A stretch of 64,000 bases of DNA from Sphagnum magellanicum (GCA_021904315.1 CM038914.1:22617065-22681064), one strand, 5' to 3'. Shown: positions 24,331 through 36,900, counted from the stretch's first letter. Program-made: numbers and translations. Notes: generated by a model from the sequence alone, not told the origin.

Positions 24331-24629
24331 TTGCCTCTAGACACTATTTTTATAAACCCCAATTCTTTAAGCTCTCATGTTAACAAATAAATTAAAAATT
24401 AAAAGTTGCAAGTGGGTGATTTATAGTAATTAGTAATTAGGGTTTAGGGTGAGGTACACCCAAAGTCTATAATTATTTATTTATTTGTTGGGTCTCTTTG
24501 ATCACCAAAATCAATTCACATTTTAAATACACCCCCAAATAGATGCTTTGAAAAGCTTTACCTTTTGTAAGCATTAGATATATTACAAGAATAGACATTG
24601 AGCAAAAGGATATGGGATAAAATGTGGTG

Positions 24630-24650
24630 CCCCCCCCCCCCCCCCCCCCC
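24630..24650. repeat. C21 homopolymer
   Basis: Twenty-one consecutive C, G21 on the minus strand. Length may be unreliable in assembly. Confidence 0.9.
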
Positions 24651-25379
24651 TTTGCCCAATAGGGATTTTTCAAAAATTTCAAAAATCAACCCTAAACCCT
24701 TCCTAACAAGCTCATCCTCATCCCACTATCTACCAGAAAATCCTCTGGAGTCAGTGAAGGAGGAATATTTTGGACAAATTCTGTCATTTTTCCAACAAAT
24801 AATTGGAAAAAAAATTGGATGAATATGTTTATGTAGAGTAAATTTGATTAATTTCTCTATTTTTTGGGGGGAAATTCACCAAAAATTTTATTTCAAAAAA
24901 TTGAAAAAGGAAAAAAAGAAAAGAAAATCACCTGGTGTTTGTTGGGTGGAGGATGGGGTTGGGGTATATTCATTAATTGTAAATCCTGGGTCATCATCAA
25001 AATGCTATGTGGCTGGCTGTTCATGCAGATACTTACTTACATTTCCCCCCAGACATTCATTCATTCCAGCAGAAGGAACTTTTCCTTGGAAGAGCTTTTA
25101 CAAATTGTCTGTCAAAATGAGTACCTACAAGTCTGAAGGTCTGTAGGTTACCATTCTAGTACATATACCAGCTTTTGAGTGTTGCTGGAGTTTGTTTTCT
25201 TCATTTGTTGTCTTAGAAAAAATTATACCCACAAAGTCAAATATACATATAATGTATCTATCACCTTTGGGAAGCTTCTTCAGTATTTACATGTGTGAGT
25301 GACAATGTTGTTGTTTTTTTCCTTTCAAGTTTTTGTGCCAGGGCATCATCACGTTCTCATCAAAACCAACCTCCGTGAT
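24651..25379. other. No gene recognised
   Basis: The open frames near 24844-25146 are low-complexity and overlapping. No domain is seen. Confidence 0.4.
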
Positions 25380-25453
25380 CTCTGCTAGTGTAGTTGAAGG
25401 CACTCTTATTTGATGACTCTGCTAGTGTAGTTGAAGGCACTCTTGTTTGATGA
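25380..25453. repeat. 37-bp tandem duplication
   Basis: Two adjacent 37-bp copies of CTCTGCTAGTGTAGTTGAAG..., differing at one position. Confidence 0.9.
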
Positions 25454-25561
25454 AATTTGCAAGTGGGCATTTCAAAAACCCAAAGTTTGGCTTTTCAAAA
25501 TGCCCATGTTAGTTCATTACTTCTTTTTTTCTTACCATGATGACCAGTGGTTGCCTGTCTG

Positions 25562-25579
25562 GTACCCGCCGGGTATCAC
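25562..25579. repeat. 18-bp palindromic motif GTACCCGCCGGGTATCAC
   Basis: Exact reverse complement of 16179-16196. It is followed by a stretch with GGGTAATGCGC near 25619 and TGTTATTACCC near 25713, which form a further imperfect inverted pair. Confidence 0.7.
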
Positions 25580-25984
25580 TGTAAGAAACAAGCAATAAAC
25601 ATCATTGATTTTTATGTCGGGTAATGCGCTTGGAGTGGGGCATTCCTGAAATAAGCACTCCTTGGCTCCACCTCAGGTGTGTGCTTATTTTGGGAACGTG
25701 GTTCTCCAAGGGTGTTATTACCCTACACATTACAATTTAATTGTTATTTGGTTTGGCATAATCGCGTGATTTTTCAACATGGTGAAAATCCCGAAGATGG
25801 AAATTTTTGTGCAAAATACATTGGCTTAAAGTCCTTCTTTTAAAAGAAGGATGGGATTTGTTCTTTTGTTGATTGAAAGACTACTTTGAATTCAAATACT
25901 TGTTTTTTTAACACATCAGGCAGATACCAACATGACCATTGCTGTATATATTTTGCCTCCTTTCAAAGAAGGCCCCCCAGTGAT

Positions 25985-26115
25985 TTTTTTGTTCAATTTT
26001 GTGATGTAGCCAAATTGGCAATCAACCATTGGAAGATTTAGCCAAATTTTGGCTATAAACCAGACATGAAAGTTTTAAAATATTAACATGCTTCCATATT
26101 TTTAGCTACCTACTT
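25985..26115 (-). mobile_element. AGCCAAATTTGGCT-family repeat fragment
   Basis: GTGATGTAGCCAAATTGGCA, GATTTAGCCAAATTTTGGCT and ATAAACCAGACATGAAAGTT are all family phrases. The copy stops near the next word island. Confidence 0.65.
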
Positions 26116-26229
26116 GAACTAAGTATAAAAATCTGGCCAATTTTCTTAGATTTTTTCTGAATCGTAGGGATTGAAAATCCCAAAGATTACTATTTTTAAA
26201 AATTTTGATTTCACTTTTTGGCGAGCTTT

Positions 26230-26480
26230 TTAACCTGTAAATAACAGGTTGGGACTTGTTGCTCAGTAGGAACCTGGCTGAACACCATCTGCATAATCGA
26301 AGTGGATTTGTAGGTGGGTATACAACCCAGTTCTCTAATAGATAGAAACCCAACCAAGGAACAAATGCTGGGTCTTTAAGGCTACCCAGTTCTTTGAAAG
26401 ATACCCTGTTGGGAAAGCTTGTGGGTAGTCTTGTAGGTTCTTTAGGAGAAAGGTCTATCTGGGTCTTTGACATATACCCA
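26230..26480. repeat. ACCCAG/CTGGGT word island
   Basis: About 250 bp with repeated ACCCAG, AACCCA, GGGT, CTGGGTCTTT and GGTTCTT words in both senses. The 123-codon minus-strand open frame across it (26102-26473) is best explained by this low-complexity composition. Confidence 0.55.
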
Positions 26481-27689
26481 AATTATTTCAAAAGTGCATT
26501 AACAAACACATATAAAATTGAAAATTTTCCCTCATCTCCTCTAGCAAACAAATAATCATGTAGTTCACTATGTGTGCAATGCGAACCTTCATCTCATAAC
26601 ATTTTTTATATGTCATTATGCAACAAGTTTACAAAGTTCCACCCCATCAAATATTGGTGGGGAAATTTTATAAACATTGCTTTCTTCTAAACTTTATATT
26701 CTAAATCTATCTTTTAAACCTAATGAATCACAATTAAAATTTTTTGCCAAATTGGTTTATATTGGCAATTCTTCGTTTTTCCATGTTTAGGGATCCATTA
26801 TTCCATCCCTAAACAAACACACAAACAACCAATAAACAACTAATCCCATCAAAAGCCCCACCAAAAGATAAATCAAACCTATTGATACTTGATAAATTGC
26901 ACAATTCCAATGCAAGTTACATAAGCTCCATCAATACACATTGGAGAAAGAACAAAGAACTTTGACAAGTCCTTAGAAAAATGAGATTAGCCTAAAACAA
27001 CAAAAAAAACAAGAAGACTCGAATGACAAAAAGATTAGAACACAAAAATATCAAAGACACAAACAACGTAGAATGGATATATGACTTAATAATAAACATC
27101 AAAGAAAATCCATTAAGTCTCCCCATTTTGTCAATCTGCCCATATCCTTAAATGAAAGACAAAGACATCAAGCAATCAAAATCATGCAAAAATGCACAAC
27201 TGAAAAATTAGATAATCAATCAAATAATCCCCATTGCAAAAGAGGTTACAAACTTGCGTTTGTATAGAAGTATTACAAAAATAAGCCCCATGAGAAGACA
27301 AAAACTAGACTAGGACAACAACAAAAAAGATTTGAAAAACTAAAAAATCAAAAGACATAAATAACAAAATATATATGCATGACACAAAAACCAACACCCA
27401 AAAAATCCAAAATATTATCAATCCATTATTTACCCCCACTTTACCAAGTTGCCCATATTAGTATATGAAACAAAAGGTCAATAAACAATCTAGAATCTTG
27501 GAAAAATGCATTGGTAAATAACCCTAACATAATTTCATTCCATCATTTTCAATGAACCTAAAAACTAAACTGAAGTGAATTATGTGTTTAGAAATTCTTC
27601 ATTTTTTGAGTTTGTTTTCAAATTTAAAATTCAAGTTCTTTTGTTAACTTTGACTCTATTTCACATGCAAATTCAAAGTTAAAAGGTTT
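26481..27689. other. No gene recognised
   Basis: A-rich stretch, probably the 3' flank or untranslated tail of the hAT fossil that follows. Confidence 0.35.
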
Positions 27690-29680
27690 GACATATCTAA
27701 CATGTAGATCAAAGAATTATTTGTTCACAAATATCAACTTGTTTAAGTTGTATGTTTGAAATCAACATCTATGTAAAGCAATGAGGATTCTAACAACAAC
27801 AAATATTCTTTATGTATCAATTTGTCTAGCTAGGATCCCTAAAATGTGTTGTGCTAGTATAATCATAGTGGGAAACTTAGGTTTGTACGCTCACCACCAT
27901 GTTAAAACACATTTATAATTTTCTATATCCATGAGATAATGTTAGAATGAATATAATTTTCTATCAACAATTTCTTTGAAACTATCTACATTTGTGTTAG
28001 AGGTTTGAAACAATTCTTGAGGGGGTCATAGCAAAGCTAGAATTTTGAAACTCTTCAACCTAACCAACGATAACAATTTGTCAGCCTCCAACACCAAAGG
28101 CAACAATTTTTAATCATACTCATCAATCACATTAATAGCATTTTCACACCTCACATAAGTGTTGATGAGTTACATGTTTTTAAACATGGGATCTAACAAA
28201 AATGTTAATATGTTATGCTTTTTTTCATGTGAAATGCATGCAAAAGAAAATGAAAGGTTGAAAAGCCTACAATACTTGGTGATTCATGCAAACAATGAGT
28301 TGTTTGAACCCAAGATCAAAAATGTTTACATCCTTTTTAGTCAAGCTATCAATAACTATTTTAAATTTAAGGTCTTCTTGAATCTCTTGACAGGTTGATA
28401 TGATAAATTGGAGAGTATCCCCAAGAAGTCGATGTCTCCAACTTTGGTTTAAAACACAATCTTTCACAATTTGGAGAAATAACCTTAACAACTTCACAAT
28501 TGCCCATGTTTTTTAAGGAGGAATGTGGCTTTAAAGTGTTATTGATTAACAATTACAACATAGGGCAATTGTGTTTGGAAAAACAAAAACATTTTAGAAT
28601 AATAATACTTGACTAGCAAACCTATAATCACGAATGTAATAAAACATCCAACATGTTTACAACTCCTAAGAAGTACATAAACAACCTAAAAATTTCAAAG
28701 GTAGAACATAATGAGATAAAAAAAATTTAAAAAATCACTTACCTAGTCTTCACATGAATGTTTTTTTTTTGGGTGTCAACCCAAAATCTATACAAGCTTG
28801 GTCCCACGCCAACCTCCCCTTGCTAGATTTTTTGGGCCATATAATACATTTTTGGATGTCACCTTGAATTTTTTTTATGCTTACATAATGTAGCCCATGA
28901 ATTTTTTTTCATTGATGTTGCATGCCCAAAATTTGAGCCATCAAATGGCTCCAACATGGCCAAATTGTTGCATAGAACTACATAATTTAAAGTCATTGCA
29001 CATATTTACGAGTTGGACCTTTCACCATTTGCGTAAGTCAAAATCTTTTGAGTGAAAGAAAATCAATCAAAAAGTTGTTGTAATTTAGGAGCCATAATTG
29101 TGCCATTAGTGTTAGTAACTTCAAACAACCCAATGGTAATGTGTTTGGCCTCCTAGTTGTTAAAATTAAAATTAACAACAATAGCAAAGATGTAATGAGC
29201 CCCCTTCAACATCCATAAATTAAAAATGTAGGTGGCTAGTAACCATGAAGCCAATGCTAGATGCACATATGTTACCATTGTTTTCTCCACCAATGCATGC
29301 ATAACTTCTTTCATAGAAGTTTTCTAACCCAAGAACATCACCTTTGGGCATAACTTGTACACCAACCTTTGGAGCCAAATGATCCTTAAAATTTTATAAT
29401 TGTGAAGCTTCCAAGTCAAACCTTGTTTCCACAAATTTTGTATGTGCACTTCAACTATGTAGGATTCATCAACAACTTTAAGATCAATTAACAATTCTTT
29501 AATTTCATGCAAAGGTTGCACATCATTGTTGTTATAATTTCTTGCAAAAGCTTGTAGGGTTTCTTGACTAAGGTTTATGATAGGAAGGCTAATCAATGGC
29601 CTTGAAGAAAAACCCATTGATTGTTGTTTGCAATAATAAAATGAAAAATAAAAAAAGACAACAAATATACCTAATGACAA
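27690..29680 (-). mobile_element. hAT-family transposase fossil
   Basis: Minus strand. At 28,950-29,300 there is an RNase-H-like catalytic region with NLWMLKGAHYIFAIVV, IGLFEVTNT and LEPFDGSNFGHA. Near 28,060-28,130 there is a helical insertion-type segment (NVIDEYD, LVLEADKLLSLVRLKSF). At 27,700-27,925 there is the C-terminal dimerisation region with YKCVLTWW, FPTMIILAQHILGIP and a degenerate SQIE-ERIFSV equivalent. These are the usual order and style of plant hAT transposases. Multiple stops and frame changes make it inactive. The 118-codon frame at 29324-29680 is the least damaged piece. Terminal repeats and the 8-bp target duplication could not be located. The element may extend upstream to about 30,500. 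Confidence 0.6.
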
Positions 29681-31823
29681 GATTAAGAAATCAATGACGG
29701 GGAATTAAAAGTGCACACAATCAAGATCAATCTTCAATTGTTAGGGTTTAGAGATACTTCAAAGAATAAACATTTAATAGGTTGTGTGAAAGTTTAAGAT
29801 GAATTTTTTGATAATCACCCCATTGTTGCAAGTTCTTGGAGATGTTTTAGTACATGTGATGTAGTGAATACACAACAAACATGTTAGATCTTGAAGCTTA
29901 ATATGCAACATAAAACAAAACAACTTCCATGTCATAACAATCTTTCAAAAATCTCTACCACTATTGTTACATTTCACAAGCTTATAAAAATAAAAGGGAA
30001 TAGGTGTAGAAAAAACCAAAGTTTAGAGTCAAAAGCTCTTGAACGTTCAAAGAAACACAACAAAACAACAAAAGAAGTTTGTCTACTTACAAACCTGAAA
30101 CCCCACCCTTCTTTTGAAAGGCGATTACCCCTTGCACAACATGTATCACAAATTTTGAGTTTTTAAACATTTTGTTGTTGTTTCATTGTTTTACAAAACT
30201 TTCAACAAAATTGAAATCACAAAAATCAAAATTGAAACCAAATTGGAAAAGATAGAGAGGTTACCTTCTTTTGCTTGATAGATGTACACACTGTCCATGG
30301 TTTCCTTAAGCTTTGTTACCAATAATGTGCATTGATAGTGATAGTTTTTTATGCACCACCATTTGTCAACTTTGACATTTTTTTGCAATGTCATAGAGTT
30401 AAATAAAAAACTAAAGTGTATGCATTGAAAGTTGAAAGCAAGAAGAAAGATGAAGAAACAAAGAAACGTTAAACAATTAGTCCATTGCAACTTGCAATCC
30501 TAATCTTAGAATAAAACTCCAATAGTTATTTAGATAGTTTTAGGTTCTTGGGTTTTTGGTTGGTACTTGCACCCATTTCTTAAGGTGGTCAAATTCATGT
30601 ACATGTATTTAGAAAAATCAAATTACTAGGTATGAGGTGAGGGCGAATAATTAATTTGAAATATTTGTGGGGTATGAGACAAGTTCAAATTTTTCAAAAT
30701 TTTACTTCCACTAAGCATAAACTTGTATACTTGGGTTGATACATGGTAAGGGATTGGTTTCAACTTACTAAAGTGAATTGAAACAACACCATCAACCCCA
30801 AATGTGAACAAAACCATTGTCTATTGTATGTTTTTTTTTCACAAGAATAAAAGTTGCAACATTTTGAATTTCTTAAAAACTTAACACCACATTGCAATAT
30901 AACAATCAACATGTAGACGAATTTGATAAAATGAAACAAGTATCATCTTGGTGACCTTGTTTGAACTACATTTTAAAAACACCTTGATTCAAAGTTAGTA
31001 CATATGTGACCTTTTGTTGGAAAGGAAATTGAAACTAGTGTTGGCTAGTTAAAGGCATTTGATCAACTCTTGGGTGATTGATCTAGAAGTTCCAAATCTT
31101 GTTGTCCAACTATAATCGAAATTCAACTAGCCTTCTAATGGAATTGTAACCAAATGCAAAACTAAGATGCAATCTTTGTGAAATATGTCCAATTTCTCTG
31201 AACATATAATTCTCAACTTAAAAGAAAGAAGCTTTACTTTTCAAGCCAATGACTAATTTTAATTGGTTATATAAAATGAACATTACAAAGTCTTTTTATC
31301 TTGGCTGTTTAAAGTTTGTGGACAAAACTAATACTATAAAAATCTTATATCTTGAGTTGTATGCAATGTAGGTGGGGTTAAACACATTAAAAGACTAGAT
31401 CAAATTACCTTTTTTTTAAAAAACATCGAGAGAATATTTTTTTACAAATTTGAAGAATAGTTCTTCAAACCGTGCTAGAGATTCCATAAAATTATTTTGA
31501 TAATTGGTATTGGACAGGAAGGGTTCTTTTCAAAACCAACATTTGAATAATTCGTTGAAACTTGAAATTTGCACAATTTAAAAGGCAAGATAGTTGAGGG
31601 AAATGAAAAAGAATAGCAAAGGTTTGAGGGATGGAACCTCCTTTTAACTAAAGATGTTACAATTATTTTGGTTCTTCAAATCATATTTCATTACGAAAAA
31701 CGACATGTGTAAAAGAAGCCATAGAAATTATAGACACAATCTCCAAAAACATCCACCCATGAACATTGAATGAAGGACTCTTCATTATTATAGGGCATTT
31801 GACATAGTTGGAACAACAAATTA
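29681..31823. other. No gene recognised
   Basis: AT-rich. Open frames at 29891-30166 (+) and 30191-30490 (-) are unassigned and may be 5' parts of the hAT fossil. Confidence 0.35.
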
Positions 31824-32165
31824 TCCATGAGGAAAGCTAGCTAGACCAATTCACGAAGGAAATGCGTGAGCTCATGGAGTTAGGGTTATTCCATTGGATG
31901 AAAGCACTAGGCTTGGTAGACTTGTCAGGGTCCAAGTCCCTTGGCTAGTAATGCCTATGGTGACTATTAGCCTTCTTCTTATTTATTTATTATTATTTTG
32001 CAAAAAAATGTAAATTATAAATAATAATAATTATTTTTTTCGCAGTGAAACAAATTCATCCATGAGTAAAGCTAGCTAGAGCTAATAATAATTTCATGAG
32101 GCAAAATGGATGAGTTCTTCATAGAGTTAGGGTTCTTCAGTTGGATGAAAGCAGTTGTAGGGTTG
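31824..32165. repeat. Direct repeat pair, 235-bp offset
   Basis: TCCATGAGGAAAGCTAGCTAGA (written here only for its first 20 bases: TCCATGAGGAAAGCTAGCTA) recurs at 32059, as do the later AGTTAGGGTT and TTGGATGAAAGCA phrases. A diverged direct duplication just upstream of the decayed subtilase. Confidence 0.65.
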
Positions 32166-33313
32166 GTATTTGGCCGTTACAAGTCCTGTGGCCGTGAATT
32201 CTGAGCGGCATAACTGTCGGCTTCCCCCAAGAACCCTATTTGTCTACTCTCCTCCTTCACTGCCCTTTGCTCTCTCTCTCTCTCTCCTCTTCAATCCCAT
32301 GTTGCTGCTGTCTGCTTCTGCAGCTTGGAGATCAATCTTCTTGGAGCTATACAGCACAGGTTTGAAAACCTTTCCATAATTGCAAGAAAGAGCTCAGTGA
32401 TCCGATGATGGTGTAAGAGTTGCTGGTTTTTTTTTTCTTTTAGCTCTACAATTGATCTTCAATAATGTTGCTGCTCACAGCTCCTTCAGAGTTTCCTTCT
32501 TGGCTGTGGTTTTACAGTAGTGTTATTGGTGGAGGTAGACGCAGTAAATTGAAGAGTCTAGTGAGTGCTGAGCAGCTAGTAGCTAAAAAATTTAGTGCTT
32601 TGTGTTCCATTGCTCCTGATTCTTTGTCTTCACCAATGTGAAATCCAAGTGTTCACATCTGATGAAGTACATACCTACTCAGTTGAAGAGTTAGACAATA
32701 TGATCTCTTTTGTAATTGTGTCAATTTTCTCAAGAGCTCAGACTTTGCTTTGAACTGTATCTTTTCTTCTTTTCAGCTAGTACAGTTCCTGTGTTGTGCA
32801 AGTGTTTGTAGAGCTTCTTTGTGTACCAGCTGTGAGGATTCTCTCCTGGTTATGTATGACCTTGGATTGGAGTTGAAGACGAGTTGGAAATTTCCAGAGC
32901 TTTCTGGTTCACAATTGAGTAATGATCTGCTCTTGGGGTTCTCAGTGGCTCTCAGCTTCTCAAATTGGGTAGCTCAATCTTTGGTATCTCCTCCTCAAAG
33001 CTCATGTGCCTTGGCACTTCATAGCTCCCAGAGAAAGAGAAGGGGAGGAAGGAGAAAAAGAGCAAGTTGGAGAGGATCATATAGTCATATGTGGGGCTGA
33101 GTTTCAGCTTGAGCTAGGCAAGGATGAGAGAGCTGCAGAAGAACTTACACTGTTTTGGTGCGTTAGCTGCTGTAACTGGGATTCTTTTATCATTGTGGTT
33201 TACACTTGCAATGGGTGTGAGAAAATGTGAGAAGAGAGACAAAAAATTTCCATTTCAATCTTCAGTTTGAACTTGTAATTCTTGACTTTACAATTCTTTA
33301 AGCTTACTCCAGA
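32166..33313 (+). other. Putative 5' region of the decayed subtilase
   Basis: Less AT-rich than the DNA before it. It holds a (TC)n tract at 32270-32286 in the same sense as the pseudogene, and several open frames (32170-32379, 32750-33100) with no recognisable subtilase signal peptide or inhibitor domain. Probably eroded leader and first exons. Confidence 0.35.
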
Positions 33314-35310
33314 GTGATGTGTTGTGTCTGGACTCCAAATCTGAAGGCAAAATTGTTGAAGGCACATCCATCAGTGATCTTGATTGAGCCTGATTGGCTG
33401 TTCCAGAAGGCAACAACCCATACACCTGAGTTCTTGGAGCTGCTGAGAAGAGTTTGGCCATTGAATGGAGGAGCTGATCATGCAGGAGAGGGAATCGTGA
33501 TTGGCATGCTAGATACAAGCATTGATCCAAAACATCCAGGCACAAATGAGATTCGGGTATGACCCTCTTGACAAATGGAAGGGATGGTACTTTGTGACCA
33601 ACATGTTTCCTTACGGTTCTTGCAATGGCAAGATCATTGGAGCTCAGCATTTCTCCAAAGTACTCACTGCTGCGATCCTGTTCAATGCAATATATGATTT
33701 TGATTCACTGTTCGATGGAGATGGCCACGGCACATAAGTAAAAAGCTCCAGACTCTTTGAATCCACCAGAATCCCGAACATTACCTGTACAGTCCTGAAA
33801 TTCAACAACCATATCAAAACCTTTTTGTTGAGAAGACTTAGAAAGAAAATTGAGCAAAGACTGTTCAGAAATGTGGAGATGCAACAGACATACAAGCTTA
33901 ATTGCAGCTGGAAATCATGGTGTTCCTGTTGAGGTGAAAGGATTCAACTATGGTATTGCTAGTGGTGTTACTCCTCAAGCTTGGTATAATCTATTCTCTC
34001 TTCCTCCATTGAGCAGCATTCTTCCTTTTGCAAAGATACTCCATTGCAGGATTGATGACCTCTTACTGGCAATTGAATGAGAAAACTGCCTCTAAAATTC
34101 ATTGAAACCTCTTCTTTTGGCTCGTGCAGGATAGCTCTGTACGAAGTAGTGTTCCGTGATGGTGGCTCCCTCTCTCATGTTCTTGCTGGTATTGATCAGG
34201 TACTATCAACCTTTGGGATTCCTGCTTCTCACTCCTTTGATCTTATTGCAGATTCTTATCATGATCTTCATGAGCTGCTGCTCTCTGCATCTTTCTCTGT
34301 TACTTAGTGTACAGAACATGATGCTTGCAGGGGGTTTGCATCTGCAGGCAGTGTTAGATGGAATGGACATGCTCAGCATCCCTTTGGCTCAATTGGCAGT
34401 GTAACAGGAGCACCATGCTTGAACACCTTTGACATAGCATTCTCTTTGCTGTGAACGAGAAGACATATGTCTACACATGTACTACCAATACACCTGACAT
34501 GGCTTTGGCATCAGCTAATCTACTCAGAGATGCATTCCTTGACACAACCTCCAGCCTTGACTTTGAATATTTCTCATATGGCCAAGATCTGACTCCCTTC
34601 AATGCCTTGCTTGTCAAGAACAAGATCTTGATCTGCAACTACATAGAATATGCAGCTGATGACAGTGCCAACCAGTTCCAGACTACCCATCTCCATGGCT
34701 ATGAACTTGAGTGCAGCAGGTCTGATCATCATTGGTGCAAGGAGCTTGGATCTTAGCTCCAAGGAAAAGCCCATCATTCTCCATCCCTTTCCTTTCCCTC
34801 TTCCTGGCACTTTCATCTTTGATACCAACATCTCGGTAAAATACATATTTTTGTTGCTACAAAAAGCATTGTTGTTGTTGCTGTTATTGGTTCCAAAGAT
34901 CTCTGCCACTCTCTGTTGCAAAGAAAAAGGAAGAACAACACCATGTCATGACATCAGCCATCAATCAAGGATCAGCTCAGAAACTTGTCAATGACAGTTT
35001 TCTATGAGGAGAAAGCTTTGCAATGCTGTCACGGACAAGCATGGCAGCACTGCACATTGCAGGCATAATAGCACTCCTGAAGCAACAGCATCCACGATGA
35101 GGACCTGCAGCTATCCATTCTGCACTTCTTCTTACCACCACAAGCTCCTTGGATCTTTTGCAATATTGCCCATTCAAGCTAAGCAAACCTTGCAGCAGTT
35201 ATACTATTGGCACATTGTCACCTGGACCTGCATCACCCTTTGACCTTGGCAGTGGTGCCATCAACACCTCAACTGCCATTAATCCAGGCATAATCTTCAA
35301 GAGAGGTACA
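33314..35310 (+). pseudogene. Decayed SBT2-type subtilase
   Basis: A broken paralogue of the intact subtilase at 41.8-46.9 kb, read from the opposite strand. Recognisable pieces in order: the end of the inhibitor domain and the Asp region (HAGEGIVIGMLDTSIDP, 33,470-33,530), a frame change, the His region (GSCNGKIIGAQHF, then FDGDGHG, to 33,735), AAGNHGVPV (33,905), the RIALYEVVF...AGIDQ exon (34,128-34,200), AVLDGMDMLSIPL (34,345), PA-domain pieces (LLVKNKILIC; LPGTFIFD; 34,600-34,840), and the Ser region read as TDTSMAALHIAG (about 35,030), where functional enzymes have SGTSMATPHVAG. An in-frame stop follows soon after, and an FDLGSGAIN...NPGIIF exon ends near 35,307. The exon corresponding to exon 8 of the intact gene and the C-terminal domain were not found. 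Intron positions are retained, so it arose by DNA duplication, not retroposition. Confidence 0.85.
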
Positions 35311-36154
35311 CAACAAGATGATCCAGGATTTTTTTTCTCTTAAATGTGGCCACCAGCTTGATCATACAAGAAGAAACATGGCTGCCACAACATACGCAAA
35401 ACACATCCTGATTCTGAAAACAGGTTTGAATCCAGCAGCAGAATTGCCTGTCACACGGTGTTGCCCGACAACAACATGGACTTGACTCATGTTCTTGCAA
35501 AACAGATTTCCAGGGATACATCAACTTCTTGTGCACATCTACATTGTGTCTTATTGTGAGCAAAATACCATTGAATGAGAAAGAGGGGTTCATCTGTGCC
35601 ACAGAAAATCAATACATGGATTCATAGCAAGCTCTCCATGTGCGCCAGATTTGGTCATTTGATACAAAGTGTTTGCATTTCTACCAGTGAAGAAGAATTT
35701 AAGTGTCCACTGTTGAACAGTCCCTGTGATGTTGCCAAATTCTTTCTGAGCTGAAATTTTTTGTCTTGCACAAGAATGTTGTTGCCACATTCTGTTGTTT
35801 TTGCCTCCATGAGTTTTCCAAAGAGCAGCTTTGCACTAGGTGTTATGAAGTTCTTGAGGGTGAATAATGTCTGTCAATTGTTTCTTTGCAGCCCAGGTTA
35901 TGATCTTGGAAACCATGATATCTATTTGTATTTATCATCTTCAGTCATGGAAACCAACATTCTTTTCTAGGTTGTTGAAGCTTGGGTTGCAATTGGAAAA
36001 CATGATGGCACAGAGATAGAGAGAGGAGAGAGAGAGAGTGACTATGATCATAAACAAAAGGAAACTAGCAATACAATGATGACATGCCCAGAGCTTTTAT
36101 TAGAAACCACATTTACATCCTCAGAGATTGCTGATATTTCAATTCAAGCTTAAA
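35311..36154. other. No gene recognised
   Basis: Probably the former 3' part of the pseudogene. The region that should carry the Fn3-like domain is not recognisable. Ends in a GA-rich tract near 36,012-36,040. Confidence 0.35.
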
Positions 36155-36340
36155 ATCTCCACCAATGCTCAGTATGTGACCCTGCAAAAATATTTCTCAC
36201 ATCCAAGTTTTGGTTACTAACTTTTTTCCAACCTCACCCATAAAACTGAAACTGGGACTGCAAGTAGGCGGGAGACTACCTACTAACAATAGCAACCCAC
36301 TTGGACCAATCAAACTATGTAGCCAGTCAGAAACAGGGAT
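36155..36340. repeat. Partial upstream copy of a TIR element
   Basis: About 185 bp similar to 36547-36730: shared CTCAGTATGT, an AATAAAACTG or CATAAAACTG phrase, GGACTGCA or GAACTGCA, and TGGACCAATCA. A direct repeat 392 bp before the fuller copy. Confidence 0.6.
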
Positions 36341-36555
36341 CAGTCAATAAAGTATTAGACTCTTTGAGGGCTCTTCCAGGGCGCTCAAAGATGTACATTT
36401 TTTCATTCAGGGTCACAACAGTTTTACCAGTGGATTCACTGGATTTAACTGGATTTGACTGATGAACCTCATCTAGGATTTTCAGTGCAAAGGATTTCGA
36501 AGCTTTCTTCAAGGATTTCCAGTGCAAATTCAAGTAACTAAGAGAATCTCCACTG

Positions 36556-36900
36556 GTGCTCAGTATGTCACTCTGGAAAATAAAATTAAGTGTGTAAATT
36601 TAACTGTTTTATTTTGGCAACCCCACCAATAAAACTGTAATTTGAACTGCATATATGTGGGAACTACTAATCGCAAACCACCTGGACCAATCATTACGAT
36701 CGACCAATCAGAAATACTGAGCCGCAGTTAGGTCCAATTTATTTTGACTTTTTTTTGGAGGTGCAAAATTGTGTTGCGCCATTTACCACCCATGGCAAGC
36801 TGCACGAATTTGGTGCAGAAAAACTAATTTCCTGAGCTAAACCGGCACATTATGATTTTTTCACAATAAATTTTACTGTTTGGAGTCACATACTGAGCAC
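36556..36900. mobile_element. Candidate 345-bp TIR element
   Basis: The left end GTGCTCAGTATGTCACTC and the inverted right end GTGCTCAGTATGTGACTCC share their first 13 bases exactly, and similarity continues weakly for about 45 bp (AAATAAAATT... against AGTAAAATTT...). No coding capacity. No clear target duplication was found. Confidence 0.5.

Noticed and set aside
26102-26473. 123-codon minus-strand open frame
   Set aside because: Coincides with the ACCCAG/CTGGGT word island. The peptide has no domain and the frame is explained by composition.
32750-33230. 116-codon plus-strand frame as an exon of the decayed subtilase
   Set aside because: It matches neither the signal peptide nor the inhibitor domain of the intact paralogue. 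Kept only as unassigned upstream sequence.
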